Shown: positions 1 to 15,000 of the stretch, one piece after another
How positions within the stretch are numbered: position 1 is the first letter of the stretch
How the letters are laid out: each line of letters begins with the position of its first letter
Assembly (NCBI RefSeq): GCF_018397995.1
Contig: NZ_BBQH01000024.1
Location: forward strand, 1-64,000
Source: Rhizomonospora bruguierae
GTDB lineage: Bacteria > Actinomycetota > Actinomycetes > Mycobacteriales > Micromonosporaceae
DNA: 64,000 nucleotides
Reading direction: 5' to 3'
The notes under the pieces: generated by a model
What the model saw: the letters and a program-made list of their open reading frames with translations, nothing else
What the model was told of the DNA's origin: nothing
Databases searched by the model: none
Translations under genes and position numbers: made by a program

Positions 1-3000
1 TTGGGCCTTGACACTCCCGGCACGGGCCACGACTGGTGGACCGCCGATCTCCCGGACCCGACCGGTGACACGGCAACGACGATCCACATCGACGAGCTGG
101 GCAACATTCGGCTGCCGGATGGCACGCTCGTGCCGGCGCAGGGCTGGTCCCTGATGCCGGCCGAGGATGACGGGCCGATCCGTCTCGTACACGAGAGCGG
201 GACGGAGATCGTTGCCCCCGCCGCGGGCGGCAATCCGTGGCTGCGCAGCGGGGCCGCCGGCGTCGGTCTCGGGATCAGCCCCCAAGGGAGGCTGGCGAGG
301 ACCGAGCGGGGCGTGGCGCTGCACGGCACCGATGTTGATCTTCCCTTCACCAGCAGGGACGGTTCCTCCCATCCCGCGCCACCGCAGCGCAGCGTTTCGG
401 CGGCCGAGGTGACGCGGATTCGGTCGGCGGCTACCTCACCCAGGCCGGGGGCCCTCCGCCGCGGCGGAACCTGGCCGTCCGCGCCGGCCGATGACGTCGC
501 GCCGTGGCGGCCGGTGCACGTCCCGTCGGAGCACCGGTCGGCGGCATCGATGTACTACGTGTTTTCCGACGGCAGCATCCTGCTGCCCGGCGACGAATGG
601 GCGCGCGCCGACGAGTGGGTCCACGTCGCCGGGCAACCCGACATGCCAGGCGGGGGACTGCTACACCGCCGCACAGGCACCCTCATCACCGGTACCGGGC
701 ACGGACGAATCACACAGCTACCGGCGGAAGTCGCCGCCGCCATCGACGCCAGCGAGTCGCAGGGCCGGCTGACCCGCACCGACGCCGGCGTCATGCTGGA
801 CGACCAGCACTTCGCTCTCCCCTATGGAGAGCCGGAGTTGGCGGCGCCGCCGCCCATCAGGATGCCTGCGCACCCGCGGCCGGCCGGCCGGACCCGCCCA
901 TCCCTGCGGCGGGTCATTTCCGGCGGGTCCGAACTGGGTACGCCCGAGACGATCAGTTCGAGGACCCTGTCGGTGTCGAGCAAGGGGAAGAGCTCGGAAC
1001 CGACAACTCCGGTCCTCGACGAGGAGTGGACAAGCGCGGAGACGAGCGCGCCGATGAGCCCGGTCCCCGCCGAGGGCGCGAGTCCGCTGGTGGACCCCGG
1101 CGACAAGTCTCCCGTTGTGGCTTCCACCACCCGCCGGGTCTCCTTCGCCCCCGACGCCGTTGTCGGCGGGGACGAGCTGAAGCGCCTGGTAGCGGAGGCT
1201 CCGAGCCGATGGTTGCGTCCGGTCAACGTCCCCGAAGCGGTGGCGGACGTACCGGAGCCGGACCGCCCCAAGACGCCGGAGCGCCCGCGTCGGCTGGTTC
1301 CAGCCGCCGACACCTGGTACACGCCGGTGCGGGCCGGCATCTACGGCCTGGGCCGGGCGCACTTCAGCGGCGACGGACGGACAGTGCTGCGCAACGGAGT
1401 GATGGTTGCGGCGGACGAGTGGCGCTGGTCCGGCAATGTGCTGGTGGACCCCGCACGAGGGCTGGTCCTGGACCTCGACGAGGGGATCGTTCGGGATGCG
1501 ACGCCGGAGCAGGTGAGCGCCGCCGCTGACGAGCGGGTGACGCTGGTCGCCGACATCCTGGGCCTGACGGCGACCAGCGATGCGCAGGTGCGGTTCGCGC
1601 CGCTGGTGATGAGGCCGCTACAGGGACTGCACGGCCCGTACCGGGGAAGGTCGGCGCCGCTGAACGAGCAGCAGCAGATCCTGGTTGATCTCGCCCACGA
1701 GCACGCGGTGCAACGGGCGAGGACGGCCGACGATGTCGTGGCGACGCTGCCCACCGTACGGGACAGGGCGGACTATCGGCTGCGCGACGAACTGGCGATG
1801 TGGCAGTACCGCAATGACCGGCCGCGGCTGCTGCCGCCCGGTTTCGGCGATCCCGACCCGTACGGCCCCACGAACGAGCGGGGACGGCCGACGCGCCGCC
1901 GGTGGGCGACCGGCCACCACGGGCGGCTCCTGTGGTTCCGCCCGGCACAGCCGGAGGGGGCCGGTACCGCCGGCCAGCGGCGTTCGTTGACCGACCCGGA
2001 GTCGTTCGTGGACACGATGGTTGACGCGCTGGACCCGTCGCTCGATGCCAGGCTGTCTGCCGCGGTGCGGGAGGCGCTGCTGGCCCGCATCGCGCTCGAC
2101 GGCACGCGCGGCGTGGCCCAACAGATGCTGGAGAACGTCGACGGCGTGCCGCTGGACGTGACCGTGCGGCGAGGGCTGCGCACGCGGACCTATCGGGTCC
2201 GGTACCGGATGGACATGGGCCGCCTGGGCCTGGCCGAGTACGTGCCCCTGCAGCTGGCCGAACAGAACGCGCCGGGCGAGGAGTGGCACAGCCCGCCCGT
2301 CGCCGGCCGCGAGGAGCACCATCAGCACGACACGGACGTCGGCGACCGGAAGCAGGCGATGGCGACTATTGGCATGCGAGATTTCATTCCCGCAGCCGAG
2401 AACTTCCTACGCGCCGGCCCGTTCGCGACCAGCTCGCGCACCGACGCCAGCAGCCACGCCGTGGTCTCGACGACCAGAAGCTTCCTGGAGTTGTCGGGCC
2501 TGTCGGTGTATTTCGACTTCGGCGACTGGTCGGTGCGCACCGAGGTCCGCCGCGTGGCGATGCCACGACGGTGGTCGCGCTCGAAGCCGCGGATCGGCGA
2601 GGAGTCCTGGACCGGCTCGCTGCGCGGAGTGGTCCGGGTCGAGTTCCCGGAGGAGGAGGTGCCTGCCGCGCCGGAGACCACCATGCCCGCGCGGTTGCCC
2701 GCCGCCCCGCTGTCCGACGGGATCGGCCTGGTCGGGCCGCGGGAGAAGCCGGACCGGACCCGACGTGTGGGCATGGACGCGCAGACGTACCTGGACGCGA
2801 TCGAGGACGTGGCGCACCCTGGGGCCGCGCGGCCGCTGACGCGGGCGGAGGCGCAGGCGGAGGCCCTGACGATCGCGTTGCAGCACACGTTCTTCACGCT
2901 GGACTCGGTGCCCGGCCTTGACCGGCCCCGTGCGGCGGTTCTCGCCCGGCTCGACAGCGGCCGCAAGCCGCTGACCGCGAAGGCCCGGGACGCGATCTCG

Positions 3001-6000
3001 TCATGGGTCAGCGAGTCCACGTTCCACGCGCACATCCACAACCTCATCGCATCCGGGGCGCCGTCGCCGGGCTTCAAGAGCCGCAGGAAGGTGTCAGCCG
3101 CCCCGCTGAAGGTGAGGTTGCTCAACGCGGAGCCGATGGACACCACGTTCGCTCCCGTGGTGCAGAGCGCGCAGCGCGTCGTCACCAGCGCCGGGGAGAC
3201 GGAACATCGGGGCACGTTCGGCGTCATCCTGGCCGACCTGTTGGCGGCCTTCGAGGTGCTGTTCAAGCGGATCAGCGTCAGCTTCGTCGGCGGTGTCAAG
3301 ATCGACCTTGAGCACGGGTCGGCCCGTTCGTCCGGTGCCAAGGCGGGCGGCGTCGACGTGCGCAACATGACCTATGTCGGTGACTCCGTCCGCTATCGAC
3401 TGACCGTGTACGTGGGGTCGGATGTCGTCACGGAGATGCCGGGCGTGCCGGCGAGGTCCACGGTGGGCGACGCCACCGAACTGTTCGTCTGGGTTCCGGT
3501 GCAGCAGCAGGAGCGGTTCGAGGACATGCTCCGCAGGGCGATGGCGCATCCGGAGACCTTCCCGATGGATGTCTGGCAGGACCTGGCTCCGGACCGGGAT
3601 CCGGGCCCGAAGGATCCGGCCGAGGCGGCGACCCAACCGGCCGCGCAGGAGCGGCGTGAACCGCCGGACGCCCTGGCGGCGGGACGGAGCACGGGCTCTG
3701 CCGCCGTGGAGTGGCTGGCCGTGGCCGATGATCTCCCGGGCCACCTGGTGGCGATGACCCGGGAGGCGCTCGGGAAGGTGACGCGCCCGGGCCGCCACGA
3801 TCCGCTCGCCGGGGCGTTCGAGCGCTGGAAGGCCAGCGCCCGGGTCGGCGGCGAGGCACTGCGCAACCACCACGTCCAGCTCGGCGGTGGCGACACGCTG
3901 ACCTGGGTGGACGAGGTACCGGTCCGCGGCGGGCAGGCCCGCGTCCACTATGCCGTGCGGTTCCACCGCGACGCCGAACCGCGTGGCCGCGGCCGGGTCG
4001 CGGAAGCCAAGATCGACTTGGCGCCCGGCGGCCTGTCCGCGGTGACCGAGGCGTCGAAGCCCTCGTGGAGCATGACCCTCACGGTCAAGTTCGGCCTGTT
4101 GTTCAGGTTCATCACGTGGTCCCGCCCCGGACCGTACGGGTGGTTCAGCGCCACGGCCGGGCGCGAGCACACGACCTCCACGGCGACCACCGCGGTCCGG
4201 ATCCGTGCGGTCCGCTACCAGGGGCCAGCGCGGTCGTTCGACTACAACGCCCACCACGAACTCGCCGTCACCGTCGAGATCCGTCGCGGGCTGATGAGCT
4301 GGTTCCTGTCGCTGCCGCGGTCGGTATGGCGCGCGTTGCGCGGCAACGGCTGGCAGTGGCGGCTCATCGAGTCCGCGGAGGCCACCCCCCGAAGCGCGCG
4401 TTCGGCCATCCGCTACCTGGTTCCCGAGTTCATGACGGTCACGCCGGCCACGGCGACGGCGGACGCGCCCCGGGTGACCGATCTGACCGAGCAGGAGGCC
4501 GAGACCGCCGCGGTGTCGACGGACGACGTGTCCACAAACGCGTCCGACTCCGGTGACCTGACGCGGCGAACGGCCACGGCGAGGGCCGATGCGCGCGGGG
4601 TGACCGACCTGCCCGAGCCGAAGGCTGAGGCCGCGTTGGGGGCGGAGGACGGCACCGGGCGCGCGCCGGTGACGATCGACGACGTGCCCACGGACGTGCT
4701 CGGCTCCCGTGCCCTGCGGGAACGAATCGAGAAGATGCTGCCGCGCCGACGGGCATGGTGGCGCCGGGGAGTGACCGATTCCGAGGCGCGGGTGTTGGCC
4801 GCGCGGGCGGTGGACACGTCGCTGCTCCTCGGTGCGGTCATGCACGGCCAAGGGCATGCCAGCCTGGTGACCAAGCGCTGGCTGACCTCCCGCAGGTACG
4901 ACGTGTTCCTGTCCCCGCAGCCGTTGCGCCAGCGCCGCACGGGCGAGCCGCCGGTCGAGTTCATGCGGATGGACGAAAAGCTGGGTGGCCCGTCGATCGG
5001 CCATGGCGCGGCGAAGACCCCGGGCTTCGCCGGCGGTGGGGGACTCATGGAACGGTCCCAGATCGGTTACTCCGGGACCCTCGGCGAAGGCGGCATCGGC
5101 GGTTTCCGCGGCAAGCGCCGCGAGCGCACGCGGTCGCACGAGGCGCAGGCGGGTAGCCGCACCGAGACCACCCAGCGCCACGAGCGCACGGTGAGCGATG
5201 TGATCTGGCAGGTCACCGTCGTCAGAAGCCGCGCGGACGGCCGCCCCGTCGCCGCCCCGGTTGCGGTCGGCCGCGACGGCAGGACCCGGCTGCGCAAGGC
5301 GAAGCGCTTGCTGGACCCCCGGTACGTACACATCGAGGACGGACTGACGCGATTCCGGCCGATGGACCGGCAGGCGCCCGAACAGCTGCCTGTCGTTCCG
5401 GAACTCCCCGAGAACGGCACCCCGGTCACCACCCTGCCGGCTGATGCGGGTGCCCCTGCCGGCATCGACTCTCCTGTATCGCAACCTGACTGGGCCATGA
5501 CCGTCCCGCCATTCGCCGGACCGTTCATCGAGGAGTGGACCGACCCCGAGCTGCGCGACGATCGAGTGGCGTGGGAGTTGGAAAGGCATCGGGAGGCCCA
5601 GCTACACCCTGGCACCATGCCCGGCCCGGTCGGCCGGACACTGGACCTGGACCAGCGAGCCAACCCGCCCCTGGCGGAGCCCGACGACCACGAGCGGCCA
5701 AGGCCGGTCACCATCGACAGGTCGACGACCGCCACCGACCTGCCGTTCCGGCTCGGCCTCGGTCCGTTGGCCAAGCTCGACCCGGTCGTGGAGCACGACT
5801 GGGAGGACACGGCGTCGTCCTGGGGTGACTCGCAGGAAACCCAGGGATCGGAGCCCGACCACGGCCCGCGGGTCCCCGAGGAGCTGGCGGAGCTTCCCGC
5901 CGGCGCCCTGACCGACCAGCTCGCCCTGATCGGCGGTGAGCAAGCCGCGCCGAACACCAACCCCTGGCAGGCCGCGGTGGCCGCGGTCCTGCCGCCCGAG

Positions 6001-9000
6001 TTCCGCGATGCCACCTGGGTGGTCGAGGGCAACCCGGTCCTCAACGAGAGCAGCATGACCACGCTGGCCGACTCGCTGCTGACCGGCATCACGCTGGTCG
6101 CGACCAAGTCCGGTCCCCTGCATCGCAAGGTCGCCCGGGTGGTGCTGAGCCTGGAGCCGCCGAGCGACGCCGATAGCGCCGGTAGTAGCGCCGGTAGTAG
6201 CGCCGGTAGCGCCGCCGGCGCCGACGCGCGTCCGCGCTACCGGCTGCAACAGGTGGTCGCCAAGACCGTCGTGACGGTGTTCACGGTGCACCGGAACCAG
6301 ACGACGGCGGTGACGGAGCGCAGAGTCGGGGTGGCGGTAGCCGCTTCCGACCTACTGAACAAGGTGCTCGGCACGTTGCTCGGGCCCATCGCCGGGTTTA
6401 GGAGCGCGCGAAGCAGCGTCAACCGGCACGGACTCGGGCACGGCGGCGAGGCGTGGGACGAGATCGCCGTCCCCGGCCAGGCCGGCCAGTACGTCGGATC
6501 CCGCCAACTGCGGGCCCAAACGGTCGTGACCTGGGTGCCGTCCCGCCTCCTCGCCACCCTGCTGCTCGGGTTCGGGCGCTGGCTCGTCCGTACGAAAACC
6601 TACCCACCCGTGCTGGACGAGGTGCTACACCGGGCGATCGTCCCGCGGGACCTCTTCCTCGCCCCGATCGAGCCCGTTCCGGCGCCGACGGAAGGCCGCC
6701 GCGTGTGGGAACTGTCCGGCGGCGAACTCCCGGCGGACGCCGCGCCGCTGCCGGTCTCGAAGCGCCAACTCGACGAGCGGGATCTGATCGCCGTGCGGCC
6801 GAATCCCGAGGCGATTGCCGCGCTGAACCGCGCGGTGCTCGCACGCCTGCGGGGCCTGGCGGGCGCGGCGGAGGGGGCACCTTCCGTGCCCGGCGCCGTG
6901 CGCGAGCTGACCAATCCCTCCCAGAGCAGCCTGAACGCGATCAGCGACCTGCTGTCGGCTCCAGTGTTCATGCGGCTGGCGTCGTTGCTCGAAGGACTGA
7001 CGATGCCGCTCGTCGCCGCCGGGGGCGCGTGGACCGATACGCACGGCGAGCTGACGATCAAGGCCGAACTGTTCAACCCGCGGGTACAGAACTACATCAA
7101 CAGCTGGCAGACGTACTCGGATCTGTTCAGTGTCGACCACAGGCAGGGTCAGGGTTCCGCGCAGGAGCGGTCGCAGGAGGGCCACCTGCTGGTGCTGTGG
7201 GCGGGCATGTTGGTCACGCTCGGCGTCGGGTTGCGGCAGGCGTCCGGGTCGACCACGGCGGCGGCGCTGCGGACGCTGCCCCAGATGGTCGCCCGGCTCC
7301 GGGCGATGCCGGGTCTGCGGATGAACGCCGACGCGCTGGTCCACGTCACGGTGGACGCGCGCGCGGCCCGCGGCCTGCTCCGGATGCCCAGGCGGGGTCC
7401 GGTCACGCTGACCTTCTGGGTGCACGATCTGTTCGTGCTCCTGGCCTCGCCCAGGATGAGCATCGAGAACAACCTGGTGCCCTCCTTCGGGGTGGTGACT
7501 CCCGCCGGGTACTGGCTGCCGAGCCGGCACTCCACCCATTCGTCGTCCGGGTCCGACGTACGGCAATCCATTGCGGATTCGCCGCTGGCGGCCGGGGTGC
7601 GGGGTGCTGTGGCGGGTTCGCCGTCGGAGCCTGAGGTTCCGGACGCGGATCCGGCGCTGGTGGCTGAGATGTCGGCTGCTGTGGCGGGTGCGCCGTCAGG
7701 GACCGAGGTACGGCCTTCCACCGCCGATCCACGGTCGGACCCCGACGCGCGCCGCTCGAACGAGTTCCACGCCGCGATGGCGTTCCCGCACATCGAGGGC
7801 GTGGAAGTCTTCCACCTGAGGTCGGTGGTTGTCGGGGACACGGTCTATATCGAGAACGGCGATCGCCTGCCGATGACCGCGGAGGACTTCCACCGCGAGG
7901 TGCTCGTGCCACTCGGTTTCGGCGACCCGCGTCACCGTCCGGGCACGGTGCTGGCGTTCACCGGTTCGTGGTTGGGCCGCGGTGAGTCGTCCATCCTGGA
8001 GAGGCTCGCCACGCTGACCGGCAGGCTCATTGTGGGCTCGGCCGGCCGGGTGCACACCGACCCGGCCACCGGCGATGTGTTCGCCGCGGACCTGCGCCGG
8101 AGCGAGGGCCAGAGCTATCTGGTCGACATCGATACGTTCCAACTGTTCGACGGGTCCGCCGACGCGTCCCAGCCGCGGCCGATGCTGGGGATGGGGCTCG
8201 CCGACAGCCTGCGCGGGGGCATCTCGCCGCCGATCCGCAAGCCCGTCCTCCCTCCGCCGGAACCGGTCTTCTGGGACGACGGCCCGAGCGAGCCGACCGA
8301 AGCCCACCTCGGCACCGAGAGCTCCGCTGTCCCGCGGACGCCGGTCAGTTCGACGCGGTCCGCCGGCGACAACGGCGTCATCCTCATCCACCGGACGGAC
8401 CAGCCGCCGAGCCCGGATGAGCGCGCAGCACTCGACGACGAGCGGACTCCGGCGGGCACGGCGACCATCCGGGTCTCCGGAGTCGACGACGTGCCGAGCC
8501 TGCTCGCCGAGATCGTCCGGGTCTTCCGCGAACTTCCGCCCGGGCGTCGCGGGGCCCTGCGGCTTCCGCTGCCGCTCGCCGAGCTGCGGGACCCGGGCGG
8601 GGTGTCGCTGGCGCGACGGGTCGAGCTGTTGGGGCTGGCACCGGTCCGTGTGGTCCTGGGCGACGAGGAGCGCCAGCGGATCTTCGACGAGCACATCGAA
8701 GCCAACGAGTTCGAGCGCCTAACCGCGCGAGCGCGGCCGGTCGCGGAGTTCGTCGCCGGCCCGGCCGGGGCAATCCTGAGCCGCCTGACCGAGCATGCAC
8801 GCTCATCCCGCGCGCGCGGCGTGGCTGGTGCGGTCGTGAGTATCGAGACGCTGGCGGAGTATCACCCCGGCTACGCCTTGGCCCGGGGCGAGAACCCGGC
8901 AACCGCCACGGACCGGGTGAGCGAGGATACGCGGTTCTGGTGGGACCGGGCGCACGCCAGGGTCAGCTCCGGCCCCTTCGACGTCACGGTCGAAGCGGCG

Positions 9001-12000
9001 ATGGCAACCGGGGACGGGTTCGAGGATCTGCTGGCCCACTACCGATCGGCGGGCTACCGGATCCATGTGCACCTGCTGGCCGCGCCGGAGCACGTCGGCG
9101 TCATGGACGCCCTGTTCGCTGACTACGGCAGCGCCTCGCCGGCACAGGTTCGCCTACCCCGTGACGCGAATGAGCGGATGCTGCACCTCGCCCAGGCCCT
9201 GGACAGCGCCGGCCCGGACAGCCCGGTTCGCGCCGACAGGGTGTTCGTGCGGCGGCTCACCGGTGAGTTCATCTACCGCAACGAGCACGACCCCGCAGAC
9301 GGCTGGCTGTTGCCTGCCGCGGCCGCCGAGGCGCTCGCGTACGGGCGAATGGTGGAGACGGGGCCCGAGCGGCGATGGCGCCATCAGATGACCGACTACC
9401 TGCTCGACCAGGCGCGCAACGTGGCGGGGGTACGTCGTATCGAAGAACTCGCCGAGGTGGTCAAGGCGTACCAGACGCCGTTGCCGGCGGCGACGCCGCT
9501 GTCACCCGATCCCGATCCCGATCCCGGTGACGAGCCGCTGGCGATGGTGTTCAGGCCCGCACCGTACGCGCCGGAGATAGCCGCCTGGTCGAGTCGTCCG
9601 GCGCTGGACGATTCCGGAGCGGCTCGTTCACCGCTTGGCCGGGGCTGGGACGAGGATCTCCGTGACCTGTGGGCCAAGGTGGTGGAGGCCGACAACCGGG
9701 CCCGCCAGGAGGCCACCGTGGAGTACCGGCGACGGGTCGAGCGGATGGTCGGTCGTCGCCGCCACATCAGTGTGGACGGGGACCCGACCCGCGTCGAACT
9801 CGTTCTGCTGGCGTCGTTCTTTGACCCGATCGTAAAGATCCTGCGCAGGTTCGCCGATCCTGTCGCGGGCGCGAGAGAGTTGCGGCGGTTCGTGCTGGAG
9901 CGCCTGCGCGACGACCTCGACCGGTACGCGGCTGGCCAGGGTGACCACCCGCTGGCCGACCTGCTGCGCAGTCGAGGGCTTGACGTGGACGACGCGACGG
10001 TGCGGGCCCGGTACCTGCACGCGGTCGAGTTCGTCGGCCCGCGCAGCGCCGAGGAAGCCCAGTCGCTGGCCGACATCGAACTCGCCGCGCTCGGTCTGGC
10101 GGCGGTCCTGCTCGACCCCGTCCGCCCGCTGCGCATCGGCCACCCCGACCGCGAGCCGGTGGGCTACCTGTGGGGCGGGCACGGCGGGGTGGACGCGGTG
10201 TTCCACTTGAACCCCGATCGCCCGGTGCTCGCGCCCGAGGAGCTCTATCCGCGCCTGCAACCCGTCCGTGAAAGTCTCCGGCGGCGGGCGATCGACTTCA
10301 TCACCCGGACCGAGGGCCTGCGCTCGTCCCGCTTCGAGCTCGCCCGGCTGGCCGCCCTCGCCGGCTCATCCCACACCACCCTCCGCGAGCTCGACGAGGC
10401 ACTCGAGCAGTACGAACGGGCCGGCGAGGCGTTCGGCGGCTGGGTCTTCTCGAGGACGGACGAGCTCTACCGGGACGACGAGGAACTGCCACCGATCGTC
10501 GTCCAGGTGGACGAAGAGCTGGGGGCCTCGCCTGACCCGCGCTGGCACCGGACCGCGTCCGCGCTCGGCATGGTCCTGGCGGCGCACCGGCGCCTGGTCG
10601 AACTGGTGGTGCCCGACCCGCTGCCGGACGAGGCGGACCGGGGCGACGCGGCCCGCACCCGTGCGGTCGCCGTGCGGGCGCTGCGGGCGTTCAACGAACG
10701 GTTCGGTACGTCGTACCCGGTCGACGACCCCGAGCGTCTCGCGGACCTGATCGACACCGCGGAAAAGTCCATCGTGGACGGTCTAGCGCTGATCCTGCCG
10801 CTGGCGGCGGCCGACCGTCCAGCCGGTGAGCTCTCGCCCGGCCCGGCGCTGCCCATCATCGACCTGGCGCCGGCGTCCGAGCCGCCCCATGGTCTGGTCG
10901 TCGCCCGGCTGCACAGCGAGTCGGTGGTGGAAAGGTTGAACCCGGCCGACCGGGACCTGTTCGCCCGTCAGGGACCGCTCGGGTTGCTGATCGCCCGGTT
11001 CCCGCTTCCGCGGGTCTGGCGTCGCGTGGCCGCAGCCACCCACTACACCCATGGCGCCGAAGCCGCGGGGCTCGACAACCGCCGGATGCGACGCCATGAA
11101 TCCGCGCTGCAGCCGACCGACCTGCTCTGGACAGACGTCGCTCGCGTCAATGTCTATTCGGGGGTACGTGCGGGCACCCCGGAGCCGCAGGCGTTGACCG
11201 AGCGGCAGGCGCACGCCCTCGTGGAGCACCTCAACGCGCAGCCCGGCAGGTCGTTTGCGGCCGAGTACGCGGGGTCGATCGGCTTGCCGGACGAGGCCGA
11301 GGCGTACGCGGCCCGGCGCATCCACGAGGTGTTCGGTGTGCCGGGCGAATGGCCCATGACCGAGGATGACCTGGTCGCCGCCCGCCGCATCGACGACGAG
11401 CTGGGCGGGCGCCCCGACTCGCCCTTCGCCTCCCGGCAGAACCTGCTGCGTCTGGCGCAGCGCAGGGGCCTCGCCGGCGCTGACACCACCGAGGCGCAGG
11501 CGCTGCGGGACCTGTTCCAGTGGGCCCGGTGGGCGTCGCTGGTCGAGCAGCTCTCCTCCTTCAACGATAGGGAGGGTGCCGCCTATCCAACCCACGACGC
11601 GAAGGCGCTCCTCGCGATCCTGGACGCCGTCGCCGCTCACCCCGTCCGCGAGGGCTACTTCATCACGCTCACGCCGGGCCGGGCGCTGGCACTGGGCGGC
11701 GCGGCGAACGTCGTGGAGGCCGGTGCGGTGCCGGTCTTCGTCACACCGCCGACGGCGGCGACCGCCCGTGACGTCACCGGGCAGGCGGGGCCCGCCTTCG
11801 TGGCGGTGTGGATGAGCCACTCCACAATGGCGCGGATACTTGAGCCCGACCATGTCGATTACGTCGAGCGGGCGGGCCTACTAAAGACACTGATAGATAT
11901 CGAGCACATCGTCGCCCGCCGGGTGTTCGGACTTGTCACGTCCTACGGTTACGACCCGGCATTGTCCTTCGACCTTTATCGCGACAACATCCGCGCGTTG

Positions 12001-15000
12001 GAGGGTTTCGAATTGGCGGCGCCACTCACGTGGGGCGACGTCGACCGGCTTCATGTCAACTATGGAATCGACCCCGCCGCGGGGCTTGTGTCGCCGGTGC
12101 CGACCCGCCAGCACGCGCAACTGCTTGCCGATCACCTCAACCGCACGGCCTTCGCCGAGCGGGGTGAGGTCGCGCGGGTGGGCGCCGACGGCGGCCCGGC
12201 CGGTGCCGGGCACGAAGCAGCGGTGCTGCGCCTGTGGAGGACCTACGGCATCCCGCTCGACTTCCCGGAACTGGAGCGTGCGCTGGAGACGGCCGCCCGG
12301 CTCGACGTCGTGGCGACCGGGGGGGCCGCGGCGTCGTTCGCCGCGGACGAGCAGCTGCGATCCCTGGCCACGGACGCGGGCATCGCCCCGGCGAGCCCGG
12401 CCGACGGTCTGGTGGAACTCTTCGACATCGCCCATCACCTCCCGCAGCCGCTGCCCGCGGCCGCGGCCGGCCGCCAGGCGCTGCGCGCGGCGGTGGACGC
12501 TCGCGCACGGGTGGCCGCCGCGCTCCGGTCCGCCGAGCCGGAACCGGCCGATCCGGTCGTCACCGTCGCCCGGTCGGTGCTGTCCACATTGCGGGTCGCG
12601 TTGGCCGAGCGGGAGGGCGACCTGCACCTGACCCGCGTCGCCGCCGATGTCGAGGCGTCACCAGATCCGGCGACGGTCTGGCGTGCCGTGGTCGGTCACG
12701 TCCTGGACGATCCGCACCTCGCGGCTCAGGTCCGCACGGTCACCGACCGGGTGCGCCGGCCCGGCGACGAGGCCGGTGAAGGTCACCTACAGGTCGTGTC
12801 CCTGCCACGCGACGTGAATCGGCTCCTGGGTCTGGACCACCCCGGCCACGAACCGGAGGGGCTGTGGCAGCAGGGTGAGCTGACCCGCCCATACCCGCGC
12901 GAGGACGGGTCGGGGAATCCGCCAGCGGGCCAGCTGACGGACGACCGGTTGGATCCGGAGCCCGATCCGGCAGTGCCGGAGCGGCCAGGCTCGGTTGCGG
13001 GTTTGGACCCGTCGACCGGTCCGGTGGGCCGCGCCCTCGCCGACGCCGCCGACGGGGTGGTGAAGGGGAAGTGGGTGGATCGGGCGGCCGCGCCGGAGGC
13101 GGGGCTGGCTCAGCTGGACTTGCTCGTGGCCCGCGTGTACGGCCGCTACTCGGCGATCGAAGAGCCCGCACTGGGGGCGCTAGCGCGGTATGACCGGCTG
13201 GTCGAGGCGGAAGCCGCTATCGACGGGCTCAGGCCAAACCTCGGGGAGCTGAGGGAGGCTCTCGCACGGTCTGACAGACCCGCGCTGGAGATCATCCAGC
13301 AGATGGCCAACGACACCTGGTCGTTGTGGGGCGCTCCGGTAATGGAGCGGTTGGCGGCGATCGGGGTTGTCCTGGTGCTGCCGCAGCCGGCGGAGCCGGT
13401 TGCGACCGAGGAAGGCGTGACGGCTGACGACTTCCTGGCGGCGGCCGACCGGGTGGATAAGCTGTGGAACCGCCTTCACCGGTTGCGCGATGCGCTCGGC
13501 ACGATGGAGATCGACCAGGTGCAGGACCTGGCCGATCGGGTCCACGCGTCGGGTGTCAAGCTGAGGCGGGCGTTGCGGGTTGTGGGCGTGGGTGTGGGCA
13601 GGATGGGCCGCCCGCGGGCCGAGCAGCTGTGGCAGGTGGCACGCCGGGCGACACCGAGCCTGGTGCGGTCTTTCGGGCAGCGACTCGCGGCCCTGAGCGG
13701 CGAGGTGACCAGCGCTGATGTGGCTCAGATCGACGCCGACTCGGTGGTGTCGTTGTGGGAGCGGGCCGAGGCGGTGTGGTCCGCCGGTGACGAGCTGCTG
13801 CGGGGCTTGGCACGGTTGGGTGTTGCGGTGCCGAGTATGCGTCGGTTGCTGGCCGAGGACGCGCTGCCGAGGTCCGTCCGGCCCGACTGGTCGGATGTTC
13901 CTCTGGTGGGTGTTTCGTCGACGCCGCCCCGTGTGGGGTTGACGCAAGGTTTGGGCTCTGCGCTGCCCACCGGAGCTGAGTTGACGTTGCGGGCGGTGGT
14001 GGCCTTCGCCAACGGTTATCGAGGTGCGCTGGCCTGGCGGGTGGACGAACTGCCGGCCGAGGGTGTCGAGGTGGGCCAGACGATTTACGAGGCGTATCTG
14101 CCCGAGCCGGTGGACTTCCGAGCGACTTTGACCGCCGGTGGCCCCGATTGGTGGGCTGGGCGCGCGGCGGTGCCGGATGCGGTGACCGGGGCGATCGAGG
14201 GCGAGCGGTTGGCGGTGGCCTGGCGGGTGACGAAGTCATCCGCGGCCGCGGTGACGCTGGTCGCTCACTTCCCCCAGGGGACCGACGACCAGCACCGGGC
14301 CCGCTTGATCAAGCGGATGACCACCCGGTTCGCGATGCGGGGGCAGGACGTCTGGGTCGAGCAGTCCCAGCCGCTTCAGGTACGTGACCTGCCCCGGCGG
14401 GGACTGCTGGATCCGGAGCGGGTGGTGGTGCTGCACACGTGGCTGCGCGAGGAGTTGGGCCACCTGACCGAGGTGGCACGGCGGGAGGGCCGCTCGGTCA
14501 CGGAGGACGAGTACGCGTCGCTGCGGACGCGATGGATATCCGAGCTGGCCGAGGTGGCCGACGTGCCCGTGCCGGGCGTCGACGTGGAAGATGCCCTGCC
14601 CGCGGGTGACGGCTGGGTCGACCTGCCTGACTGGGCGCTAGTGGTTTCTTCCCCGTCGCCGCCCTGGGAGTGGTACGTGGCGATGCTGGCGACGGCCCAG
14701 GTGCACAAGCTGGCGGAGCCAGCGGTGCGCCGGTCGACCGAGGAGCATTGGCTCACGGCGAGCCCGCTGACGCAGGAGGAACCCGCGCCGCGGGACGACC
14801 CCCCGGAATTCGCGACCGCGACGGCGGTCTGGGACGAGGACGGCGATGACGCCCACCTGCACGTGGCCGGGCGGGCCGCTGAGTGGGCGGTGAACGTCTT
14901 CCGATCGTTGGGGGCCTTGCCGGGCTGGGAGTCGCGGCTACGCCTGCCGGCGGTGGCGGGGTTCAGGGCGACGTTCACGGCGGCCGGTGTGGAGTTGGTG

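Noticed and set aside
1-3. TTG at base 1 as the true start of the giant gene
   Set aside because: The window edge cuts the frame, nothing upstream is visible, and the first residues look like the middle of a repeat region.
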